This document shows positions 6,113-12,420 of a stretch of 15,389 bases of DNA, one piece after another. The position numbers were made by a program, and so were the translations under genes. The DNA comes from an uncultured Clostridium sp. (GTDB lineage: Bacteria > Bacillota > Clostridia > Clostridiales > Clostridiaceae). The notes under the pieces were generated by a model. It was not told the DNA's origin. It saw only the letters and a program-made list of their open reading frames with translations, and did no database searches. Within the stretch, counting starts at the first letter, position 1, and each line of letters starts with the position of its first letter. Location of the stretch: assembly GCA_934755305.1 (NCBI GenBank), contig CAKVLD010000067.1:1-15389 (forward strand), written 5' to 3'.

Positions 6113-7792
6113 ATGACAGAAAACAATTTTAAATTAAGTACTCTTCCATATAAGAGAGTAACAATTGAAGATTTCGAAGCAAATGGAAAGAATCTTATAG
6201 AAGAATTTAAAAATGCAAAATCAGGAGAAGAACAATTTGAAGTTCATAAAAAATATTATAGTTTAATAAAAGAAATGTATACAGCAATAGTTTTATCTAC
6301 TTTAAGGCATGATGGAAATGTTGTAGATGAGTTTTATGAAGATGAAAATAATTATTATAATGAAATTTCTCCAAAAGTTACAGCAGTTGAAAATGAGTAT
6401 AAGAAAGAATTATTTAATAGTAAATTTAGATCTTTCTTAGAAGAAAAGATAGGAAAAATTGCATTTAAGGATATAGATTATTCATTAAAATCATTTGATG
6501 AATCTATAATATCTTTACAACAAGAAGAAAATACTCTTACAGCTGAATATAGTAAATTACTTGCTAAAGTAAAGATAAACTTTAAAGGTGAAGAGCTTAA
6601 CATGTCTTTATTAGAAAAGTATACAAAATCTAAAGATAGAAATGTAAGAATTGAAGCTGTAAAAGCTAAATCAGCAGAACTTGAAAAAATTAAAGATGAA
6701 TTAGATTCTATATATGATAAGCTAGTTAAAAACAGAACTGAACAAGCTAAAAAATTAGGATATGAAAACTTTGTAACTCTTGGTTACTATAGGATGGGAA
6801 GAACTACTTATGGAATAGAAGAAGTAAGAAACTTTAGAAATCAAGTTAAAAAGTACTTAGTACCTTTTGCAACTAAGTTACATGAAAATAGAAGAAATAG
6901 ACTAGGAATAGAAAAGTTAGATTCAGTTGATGAAGGAATTTACTTTAAAGAAGGAAATCCAATTCCAGTAGGAAATGCTGAAGAAATTTTAGCTTTAGGT
7001 CAAAAAATGTACAGCGAATTATCTGAGGAAACTAAAGAGTTTTTTGATTTTATGATAGATCATGAATTATTTGATGTTTTTGGAAGAACTAATAAAGCTG
7101 GTGGTGGATATATGGATATGTTACTAACATATAAAGCACCAATAATATTTGCAAACTTTAATGGAACAAGTGGAGATGTAGATGTTATAACTCATGAAAG
7201 TGGTCATGCATTCCAAGGATTCATTACAAGAAATGATGAAATAATGGAACATAATAATATAAAGATGGAAACTGCTGAAACTCATTCAATGTCTATGGAA
7301 TTCTTTACTGACAAGTGGATGGAATTATTCTATAAGGATAGAGCAGATGATTGTAGAAAAATGAAGTTAGAAGATGCAATAGCATTTATTCCATATGGAT
7401 GTATGGTTGATGAGTTCCAAGAAATAATTTATTCTAAGCCAGAACTTACTCCAGAAGAGAGAAGAGATGTTTGGAAGAACTTGGAGAAAGAATACAAACC
7501 ACACTTAAGATATGAAAATGATAAATTCCAAGGTGAAGGTCGTAGATGGCAAACTCAAAGACATATTTATATGAGTCCTTTCTATTATATAGATTATTGT
7601 TTAGCTCAAACTTGTGCTTTACAATTTAAAATAAAGATGGATGAAAATTATAATGATGCATGGAATAAGTATTTAGCATTTTCAAAGGAATCTGCAAAGG
7701 ATAGCTTTATTAATATGCTTCATAATGTAGGGCTTAAGAGTCCATTTGAAAATGGGTATATGGAAGAATTAGTGGCAAAATTAGATAAGTAA
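6113..7792 (+). CDS. M3-family oligoendopeptidase
   Basis: This 559-residue zinc peptidase is of the M3 (thimet oligopeptidase/PepF-related) family, which cleaves short peptides in the cytoplasm. The active site is VITHESGHAFQG, with zinc ligands His361 and His365 and catalytic Glu362 (HExxH). The third ligand is a glutamate in METAETHSMSME (Glu386 or Glu389). Other M3 landmarks are the all-helical N-terminal half, GGGYMDM before the HExxH, and the GRRWQTQRHIYMSPFYYIDY substrate-binding stretch near the C-terminus. Length suits the M3 oligoendopeptidase subgroup distinct from classical PepF, which is near 600 residues. A GGGGGAAAG ribosome site precedes ATG 6113. There is no signal peptide. 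The gene is monocistronic, ending in two tandem hairpins. Confidence 0.92.
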   Translation: MTENNFKLSTLPYKRVTIEDFEANGKNLIEEFKNAKSGEEQFEVHKKYYSLIKEMYTAIVLSTLRHDGNVVDEFYEDENNYYNEISPKVTAVENEYKKELFNSKFRSFLEEKIGKIAFKDIDYSLKSFDESIISLQQEENTLTAEYSKLLAKVKINFKGEELNMSLLEKYTKSKDRNVRIEAVKAKSAELEKIKDELDSIYDKLVKNRTEQAKKLGYENFVTLGYYRMGRTTYGIEEVRNFRNQVKKYLVPFATKLHENRRNRLGIEKLDSVDEGIYFKEGNPIPVGNAEEILALGQKMYSELSEETKEFFDFMIDHELFDVFGRTNKAGGGYMDMLLTYKAPIIFANFNGTSGDVDVITHESGHAFQGFITRNDEIMEHNNIKMETAETHSMSMEFFTDKWMELFYKDRADDCRKMKLEDAIAFIPYGCMVDEFQEIIYSKPELTPEERRDVWKNLEKEYKPHLRYENDKFQGEGRRWQTQRHIYMSPFYYIDYCLAQTCALQFKIKMDENYNDAWNKYLAFSKESAKDSFINMLHNVGLKSPFENGYMEELVAKLDK

Positions 7793-7812
7793 AATAGCTA
7801 TTAGCTATTTTT
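7793..7812 (+). terminator. Small hairpin at the peptidase stop codon
   Basis: AATAGCT (7793-7799), loop ATT, and AGCTATT (7803-7809) are followed by TTT. It begins on the base after the stop codon and is probably a first, weak terminator. Confidence 0.5.
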
Positions 7813-7876
7813 AAAAGCTAGTAAATTATAAAATTTTCTAAAGTTTAAGGAGATTTTAAGTTTACTAGCTTTTTTG
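7813..7876 (+). terminator. Main terminator after the M3 peptidase gene
   Basis: AAAAGCTAGTAAA (7813-7825) pairs perfectly with TTTACTAGCTTTT (7861-7873), followed by TT. The loop is long, about 35 bases. Confidence 0.65.
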
Positions 7877-7955
7877 TATTATTAAATTAAAAATAAGTGT
7901 GTTAAAATTTACTTATGAATAATTAAGGTAAAAATGGTTATAGAAGGAGGAGTTT

Positions 7956-9269
7956 ATGGAAAAAATAGAGCAATATTATAGGTTGTGCAATTACTTATCA
8001 GAAAATTCCGTATTGGAAATCTTTGAGACAAAAATATGTTGTATATTTTTGGAAAATGGTGCCGTTAACCATATTCAAAAAGTTAAGGTAGGAAGTAATT
8101 TTAGAAGAAAAGAATATGGTTTTTGGATAGATTATCATAATAATACTAATAAGATAGTAGATATAGAAAAATGGCTACAATCTTTAAACTGTATAGAAGG
8201 TAGTAAAAAGTTAAAAAATATTTTTATAAAAAAGGATAATTTTTGGGATTTTAACAAGACTTTTGAGAAGGTATCACAAATATTTTTTAGATTAACTAAT
8301 AATTATGGTAATGTATGTTTTATAGATAAAAGAGCTACATATAATGAGTTTGCAAAGATAGTTGTTTCTAGTAAAGGTAGTTTTGAGTATAGAATAATAA
8401 AATATTTATTATGTTTCTTTAATATTAGGTATAAAAATAAAGTTGAAAACATAGTAATAAATATTTCAGAAGATGATAGTAATAGAGATATTGAAAAAGA
8501 GTTAAAAGAAAAAATTGATAGGATTATATATATTAATTCTTTACCTAAACTTTCAAAAGAAAATGTAATAAATATTTTAGGTGGCAAAAAGGTAACGTGT
8601 CTTGTAAAGCCAGCCTTTAGTGGAGGGTTAGTTCATGAAAGCATAGGTCATGATTGTGAAGGTGATATTTTTACTAGAGAAGAACTAGTGGGAAAGAAAA
8701 TCTGTAAAAGTAATATATCAATTGTTGATTATTCTAAAGGAAATGGTATCCCAAATAGCTATTATATAGATGGGGAAGGGAACTTAACTTATGACATTAA
8801 GTTAGTTGATTGTGGAGTCTTAAGTGAAGTATTAAGTGGAGAGGATGGAAGTGAAAAGAGTTATAAAAAGGTTGCTGGAGGAATTAGAAGTTTTGAAAAT
8901 CAAGATTTTCCTTTAATTAGAATGAGAAATACTGCCTTGCTTCCTGGAGAAATTAGTACAGAAATAATTATTAGAGACTTTAAGGAAGGAATTTTATTAG
9001 AAGAATATACAAATGGAGATCATTGTATTAATGGAGAATTTTTTGTTGAAGCAAAATATATTTTAGTAGTTAAAAATAATAAGGTAATAGGATATTTAGA
9101 TAAAGTTAAGCTTAAGGGGGAAACCTATTCTTTTTTAGATTCAATAACAAGAGTTGGAGATGATTTTAAATGGACAAAAAATATGTGGTGCAATAAGGAT
9201 GGCTTTAGAGTGCCAATGTCTTGTGGAGCTCCAACAATTGAATGTAAGTTGAGCTTAATATTGGATTAG
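7956..9269 (+). CDS. TldD-type metalloprotease (TldD/PmbA family)
   Basis: The 437-residue product belongs to the TldD/PmbA family of zinc proteases. In other bacteria these trim or degrade modified or unstructured peptides, as in maturation of microcin B17. The TldD-specific HExxxH motif is present as VHESIGHDCEGD (His227, Glu228, His232), and Cys412 in MWCNKDGFRVP fits the third zinc ligand. SGEDGSEKSY and RMRNTALLPGE match the C-terminal domain. The N-terminal half is divergent and rich in Lys/Asn, and the protein is somewhat shorter than E. coli TldD (about 480). Having the HExxxH marks it as the catalytic type; no TldE/PmbA partner lies here. AGAAGGAGGAG precedes ATG 7956. It lies 230 bases upstream of a radical SAM/PqqD pair, which hints at a peptide-maturation role. 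Confidence 0.82.
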   Translation: MEKIEQYYRLCNYLSENSVLEIFETKICCIFLENGAVNHIQKVKVGSNFRRKEYGFWIDYHNNTNKIVDIEKWLQSLNCIEGSKKLKNIFIKKDNFWDFNKTFEKVSQIFFRLTNNYGNVCFIDKRATYNEFAKIVVSSKGSFEYRIIKYLLCFFNIRYKNKVENIVINISEDDSNRDIEKELKEKIDRIIYINSLPKLSKENVINILGGKKVTCLVKPAFSGGLVHESIGHDCEGDIFTREELVGKKICKSNISIVDYSKGNGIPNSYYIDGEGNLTYDIKLVDCGVLSEVLSGEDGSEKSYKKVAGGIRSFENQDFPLIRMRNTALLPGEISTEIIIRDFKEGILLEEYTNGDHCINGEFFVEAKYILVVKNNKVIGYLDKVKLKGETYSFLDSITRVGDDFKWTKNMWCNKDGFRVPMSCGAPTIECKLSLILD

Positions 9270-9381
9270 GTGCAAAATGTAGAATGTTGTAGAATGAATT
9301 TTATGGGAAGTAATAATATAATTGCTTTGAATTCTTTTTAAGATAAATGTTGTTATAAAAAATAAAATTGGAAAATAAATA

Positions 9382-9425
9382 GACATATTATAGTTTATGT
9401 TATGAAAAATGTTGACATATTATAG
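9382..9425 (+). repeat. Direct repeat GACATATTATAG x2 at the radical SAM promoter
   Basis: GACATATTATAG occurs at 9382-9393 and 9414-9425, 32 bases apart, close to three helical turns. The second copy overlaps the -35 element and spacer of the promoter, so the pair may be a regulator binding site. Confidence 0.5.
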
Positions 9426-9440
9426 ATATAAAGATAAAAT
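9412..9440 (+). promoter_or_regulatory. Strong sigma-A promoter for the radical SAM/PqqD unit
   Basis: A perfect TTGACA (9412-9417), a 17-base spacer and TAAAAT (9435-9440) lie about 60 bases before the start codon. Confidence 0.8.
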
Positions 9441-9500
9441 ATTTTTATTGAATAAATGTAAAATAAAGTAACAAATATAAAAATAAGGAGATAAAAATAA

Positions 9501-10580
9501 ATGGGATTAAGCTTAAAGTGGGATGTTACATATAAATGCAATTTATTTTGTAAACATTGTATAAATGCAAGTTTATTAAGTAATAAAGTTAAAGAATTAG
9601 AAACAGAAGAAGTACAAGCTATAATAGATAAGGTTTCATCCAGTGTAAAAATAGATTATATTCATTTTTTAGGAGGAGAACCTACTACAAGAAATGATTT
9701 AGGGGAGATATTTAATTATTTAGAGAAGAAGGATATAGACTTTGGATTTAATACAAATTGTATAAATTTTAATTTGAATAAATATGGAGAGGTTTTAAAA
9801 AATAAAAATTTAAGAAATATTATTGTAAGTTTAGAAGGCCCAAATTCTGAGGTGAATGATGTTATTAGAGGAAAGAATGTATTTAATAGAATAATAAAAA
9901 ACTTACAAGAAATAATTAATTTTAAAAAAGAAAATAATTTGAAGCAATTCAACATAACTGTAAATACTGTGGTAAGTAAAGCTAATTATGATTATATAAT
10001 AGATATGGTTGATTTTTGTATTGATCTAGGGGTAGATGAATTAGATTTATTGCAGTTAATAAAGCAAGGAAATGCAGAAAGTAGTAATGATTGCCTTACT
10101 GTAGAAGAAGAGGTGGTTTTAGTAGAAAGAATAGCTAAAAAATATAAAGAAGTTATGAATAAAATTAAGATAACACCTAAGTTTGTTAGGCCAATAGCAA
10201 AAGATTATTGTGAAAAAGTTTTAAAATTACCTTTTCCAGAAGTTTTTCATACATGTGGGGCAGGGACAAATTTTGCTTTTCTAAATAATTTAGGCTATAT
10301 ATATCCTTGTGATAGATATTTGTATAATAAAATAGGTGGACAAACAAGTGAAAAAAATAATATTAATAAAAAAGAGTTTTTTGATATATGGAGTAATGAA
10401 GAGTTTGAAGAAGCTTTTGCAGCCACAGAAAGTAAAGAATATGAAACAAATATGGTACCATGTAATAAGTGTAAATATTTTAAAAATAAATGTTATCCAT
10501 GTTATTTGACTATGAATTTAAATAATAAAAGAGAAGTAAAGGACTGTAGCAGATTTTTTGAACTTATAGAAAATAATTAA
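9501..10580 (+). CDS. Radical SAM/SPASM-domain peptide maturase-like enzyme
   Basis: The 359-residue enzyme has the radical SAM cluster motif CNLFCKHC (Cys13, Cys17, Cys20), the SAM-binding GGEP (58-61), and a C-terminal SPASM domain for auxiliary iron-sulphur clusters. The SPASM cysteines are 252, 270, 321, 324, 331, 334 and 349. The first pair fits Cx12Gx4C (TCGAG to LGYIYPC) and the second group is Cx2Cx6Cx2C. Radical SAM/SPASM enzymes next to PqqD-like proteins usually modify ribosomal peptides (RiPPs), as PqqE does with PqqD; anaerobic sulfatase maturases are a related but less likely alternative. AAGGAGAT (9484-9491) precedes ATG 9501. It is the first gene of a two-gene operon with its own promoter and a shared terminator. 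No precursor peptide gene was found alongside. Confidence 0.88.
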   Translation: MGLSLKWDVTYKCNLFCKHCINASLLSNKVKELETEEVQAIIDKVSSSVKIDYIHFLGGEPTTRNDLGEIFNYLEKKDIDFGFNTNCINFNLNKYGEVLKNKNLRNIIVSLEGPNSEVNDVIRGKNVFNRIIKNLQEIINFKKENNLKQFNITVNTVVSKANYDYIIDMVDFCIDLGVDELDLLQLIKQGNAESSNDCLTVEEEVVLVERIAKKYKEVMNKIKITPKFVRPIAKDYCEKVLKLPFPEVFHTCGAGTNFAFLNNLGYIYPCDRYLYNKIGGQTSEKNNINKKEFFDIWSNEEFEEAFAATESKEYETNMVPCNKCKYFKNKCYPCYLTMNLNNKREVKDCSRFFELIENN

Positions 10581-10597
10581 TAAAGGAGATAGTAAAT

Positions 10598-10855
10598 ATG
10601 ATAAATATAAATAGTGTAAATATTCCACTTAGAATAGTTAAAAAAGAAGACGGATTTCAGATTTTTAATACTAAAACTTTTGATACTATTTTACTAGATG
10701 AGTTATCTATGGAAATTTTAAAAAAGATTAAGAATAAAGATATAACAACAGATGAAGAATTAAAACTATATGCAGAAAATAATAATATAGAAACAGAGGA
10801 TTGTATGGGATTAATCGAATTTTTAAGTAAAAATGAATATATAACTATAGAATAA
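10598..10855 (+). CDS. PqqD-like protein (RiPP recognition element)
   Basis: This 85-residue protein follows the PqqD pattern: a beta-strand start IPLRIVKKEDGFQIF, then TILLDELSMEILKKI, where PqqD proteins have a 'leucine-Asn-x-x-Ala-x-x-I' helix, then an acidic helix, and CMGLIEFLSKNEYITIE as the closing helix. PqqD-like RiPP recognition elements bind the leader of a precursor peptide and present it to the partner enzyme, here the radical SAM protein 17 bases upstream. AAAGGAGAT (10583-10591) is correctly spaced. The protein has one Cys, no Gly-rich or repeated core and no leader/core pattern, so it is not itself a likely precursor. The call is by pattern and context and is less certain than the enzyme's. 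Confidence 0.65.
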   Translation: MININSVNIPLRIVKKEDGFQIFNTKTFDTILLDELSMEILKKIKNKDITTDEELKLYAENNNIETEDCMGLIEFLSKNEYITIE

Positions 10856-10868
10856 CAACATTTATTTT

Positions 10869-10919
10869 AAAAAGAATTCTAGGAGAAAATTAATTAAGAC
10901 TATCCCAGAATTCTTTTTT
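10869..10919. terminator. Bidirectional terminator between convergent genes
   Basis: AAAAAGAATTCT (10869-10880) with AGG pairs with CC-AGAATTCTTTTTT (10905-10919). A-runs on the left and U-runs on the right let it serve the radical SAM/PqqD operon and the convergent nitroreductase gene. Confidence 0.85.
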
Positions 10920-10942
10920 GTTAAAATTGATAAATCACATCA

Positions 10943-11464
10943 TTATTCTACATATTTTATTATGTTTTCTTTTATAGGATGTGCTTTAGGCGTTATATTT
11001 GCGTATCCTAGAGCTGCTATTCCCCAAACTATATGATTCTCAGGAATTTCAAATTCATTTAATAATTCTCTAACTATTGGATTATCGCAAATAGTTTTTA
11101 ATTGATTAATCCAGCAAGATCCTATATTTAAGGCATTAGCCATTAAAAAGATATTTTCTAATGCACAAGAACAGTCAGCTAAACCATTTGTATTAGCCTT
11201 ATCATTAGATAATAAAATTATAGTAGGTGGGTTATATAGGTCATAACTTTCATCTTTTCTTAAAGCTTCCCTTATTACTTTAGCCAATACTTGGATTTTT
11301 TCTTTGCTTTGTACTACGGTAAATTGCCATGATTGCTTATTCATTCCACTAGGTGCATGTGTACCTGCTTTTAAAATTATTTCTAAGTCATTTTTACTTA
11401 TTTGCTCTTCTTTAAAAGATCTTACACTTCTTCTTGTTAGAATATTGTTTAAAACTTCATTCAT
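10943..11464 (-). CDS. Nitroreductase-family FMN oxidoreductase
   Basis: The 173-residue protein is a small FMN-dependent nitroreductase-fold enzyme. These reduce nitro compounds, quinones or flavins with NAD(P)H in the cytoplasm, and the natural substrate is seldom known. The N-terminal FMN phosphate motif is TRRSVRSFKEE, followed by GTHAPSGMNKQSWQF and the closing WGIAALGYANITP. The size, about 170 residues, is typical of the short single-domain group. ATG 11464 was chosen because AAAGGAGTAATTCTG precedes it; an in-frame TTG at 11482 falls upstream of that ribosome site. The promoter on the minus strand overlaps a perfect 14 bp palindrome, suggesting repression. It shares a terminator with the convergent radical SAM/PqqD operon. 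Confidence 0.9.
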   Translation of the reverse strand: MNEVLNNILTRRSVRSFKEEQISKNDLEIILKAGTHAPSGMNKQSWQFTVVQSKEKIQVLAKVIREALRKDESYDLYNPPTIILLSNDKANTNGLADCSCALENIFLMANALNIGSCWINQLKTICDNPIVRELLNEFEIPENHIVWGIAALGYANITPKAHPIKENIIKYVE

Positions 11465-11505
11465 CAGAATTACTCCTTTCAAGTTATATATTACAATTTT
11501 AACAT

Positions 11506-11535
11506 ATAATACAGCATATGCTGTTAAATTATCAA
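11506..11535 (-). promoter_or_regulatory. Nitroreductase promoter with palindromic operator candidate
   Basis: On the minus strand TTGATA (11530-11535) and TATTAT (11506-11511) are separated by 18 bases. The perfect palindrome ACAGCATATGCTGT (11511-11524) occupies most of the spacer, as a repressor site would. Confidence 0.55.
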
Positions 11536-11606
11536 TAAAAAGATGAAAGTACTTAACGGATGTGTTAATATAGTGAATATATTTTAAGAAAAAAGAGGTC
11601 GAAATT

Positions 11607-11954
11607 ATGAATTTAGTAAATACTTATGAAAAATATGATGTGGGAAATAAATTATACATGAATTTTATAGATGGATTAATAAAGAGTGATTTTAATTTAG
11701 TTTCAGAGGAAGAAATAGAGTTAAAGCTTAAAGAAGCTAAGGAATTTTTTGAGAATCTAAAAGAAGAAAGTGATAAAATAGAAGTTTCTGAAGATGAGAT
11801 TAATGATTTAAGAGATCTTAAGTATTTGATAGTTGATTCATTTTTCTTAATGATAGATTTGGAAAATTTTTATAAATATAAGGAAATGGAAAGATTTAAG
11901 ATGAGAGCAGTAAATCATATAAATAAAAGAATGAGAGCATCGTTTATAAGATAG
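11607..11954 (+). CDS. Hypothetical protein, 115 residues, helical and charged
   Basis: I do not recognise this protein. It is strongly charged and probably all-helical: a Glu/Lys-rich stretch (about residues 34-58), EVSEDEINDLRDLKYLIVDSF (about 59-79) and a basic C-terminus ending HINKRMRASFIR. There is no signal peptide; the one hydrophobic patch (FFLMIDL) is too short for a membrane segment. AGAGGTC precedes ATG 11607 at usable spacing. Codon use resembles its neighbours. The gene lies alone, divergent from the nitroreductase gene with about 140 bases between starts, and ends one base before a 20 bp perfect hairpin. It is probably real, given the ribosome site and clean 3' hairpin, but no function can be given. 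Confidence 0.7.
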   Translation: MNLVNTYEKYDVGNKLYMNFIDGLIKSDFNLVSEEEIELKLKEAKEFFENLKEESDKIEVSEDEINDLRDLKYLIVDSFFLMIDLENFYKYKEMERFKMRAVNHINKRMRASFIR

Positions 11955-11955
11955 T

Positions 11956-12002
11956 TATAATTTTAGCATGTAATATTATTAGTATTACATGCTAAAATTA
12001 TA
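11956..12002. terminator. 20 bp perfect hairpin after the hypothetical gene
   Basis: TATAATTTTAGCATGTAATA (11956-11975) is perfectly complementary to 11983-12002 with a seven-base loop. No U run follows on the plus strand, so it may act as a 3' stabiliser or weak terminator. Confidence 0.6.
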
Positions 12003-12028
12003 TAGTAAATCTATAGAAGTATGACAAA

Positions 12029-12139
12029 GCACTTTTTTAAGGCTTAGGAAATTATAAAACTTCTTGACACATGAATACTGATAAATATAGAGGTTTTTGG
12101 TATTTAAGAAGTTAAAGCCTTAAAAAATAAATATAGTGC
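12029..12139. ncRNA. Nested long hairpin, candidate structured RNA or repeat element
   Basis: Helix 1a pairs GCAC (12029-12032) with GTGC (12136-12139). Helix 1b pairs 12033-12045 with 12115-12127 over 13 bp without a mismatch. Helix 2 pairs AACTTCTT (12058-12065) with AAGAAGTT (12106-12113). Internal loops of 7 and 12 bases separate them. No coding frame explains the pairing. I do not recognise a known riboswitch or RNA family. Confidence 0.45.
12064..12091 (+). promoter_or_regulatory. Promoter candidate inside the structured region
   Basis: A perfect TTGACA (12064-12069) is 16 bases from TATAGA (12086-12091). Transcription would start near 12098 and run through the next hairpin to the terminator-like site at 12301, giving an RNA of about 220 bases. 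Confidence 0.4.
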
Positions 12140-12141
12140 CT

Positions 12142-12212
12142 CAAAAGAACCAAAAAGAAAAATAATTAAATGGAATTTTTATAAGGAATTATTTTTATTT
12201 TTGAACCTTTTG
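12142..12212. repeat. Long inverted repeat, about 26 bases per arm
   Basis: The arms 12142-12167 and 12187-12212 pair as CAAAA/TTTTG, AAAAA/TTTTT and AAAAATAATT/AATTATTTTT, broken by an AACC/GAACC internal loop and one mismatch, around a 19-base loop. Much of the pairing is A-U. Confidence 0.55.
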
Positions 12213-12299
12213 AATGGCTAAAAAAAGTGACTTCAGTCAAGATGCGTTAAATTAAAAAAATATAATTGCTATTAAAAATGTGCTTTAAAGTAATAAAAG

Positions 12300-12319
12300 C
12301 GTGGCGAAGCCATTTTTTT
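12300..12319 (+). terminator. Small terminator-like hairpin before fbp
   Basis: TGGC-GAA-GCCA (12302-12312) is followed by TTTTTTT. The stem is only four to five pairs but GC-rich and ends in a clean U run. It could end an RNA made from the 12064 promoter. Confidence 0.45.
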
Positions 12320-12373
12320 ATATATTCAGATAATTGTAAATAATTCTAAAAACTAAATATTAACTATAAATTG

Positions 12374-12379
12374 TATAAT
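12374..12379 (+). promoter_or_regulatory. -10 candidate for fbp
   Basis: TATAAT lies 42 bases before the start codon. No convincing -35 lies at the proper distance, so this is tentative. Confidence 0.3.
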
Positions 12380-12420
12380 AAACTTTGAAAATATATTTTT
12401 ATAATTAGGAGTGTAACTAA

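Noticed and set aside
8303..8587. 94-residue minus-strand frame inside the TldD gene
   Set aside because: It is fully contained in a clear TldD-family gene and has Ser/Leu/Phe-rich shadow composition.
9294..9341. 15-codon frame MNFMGSNNIIALNSF as RiPP precursor
   Set aside because: No ribosome site, lies upstream of the operon promoter, and lacks a leader/core layout.
9716..9955. 79-residue minus-strand frame inside the radical SAM gene
   Set aside because: Antisense shadow of a well-supported gene; composition dominated by Phe, Leu and Ser.
11304..11546. 80-residue plus-strand frame opposite the nitroreductase start
   Set aside because: Overlaps the conserved nitroreductase N-terminus and its promoter, and has no ribosome site.
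12071..12115. 14-residue frame MNTDKYRGFWYLRS
   Set aside because: No ribosome site, and its bases are explained by the promoter candidate and hairpin arms.
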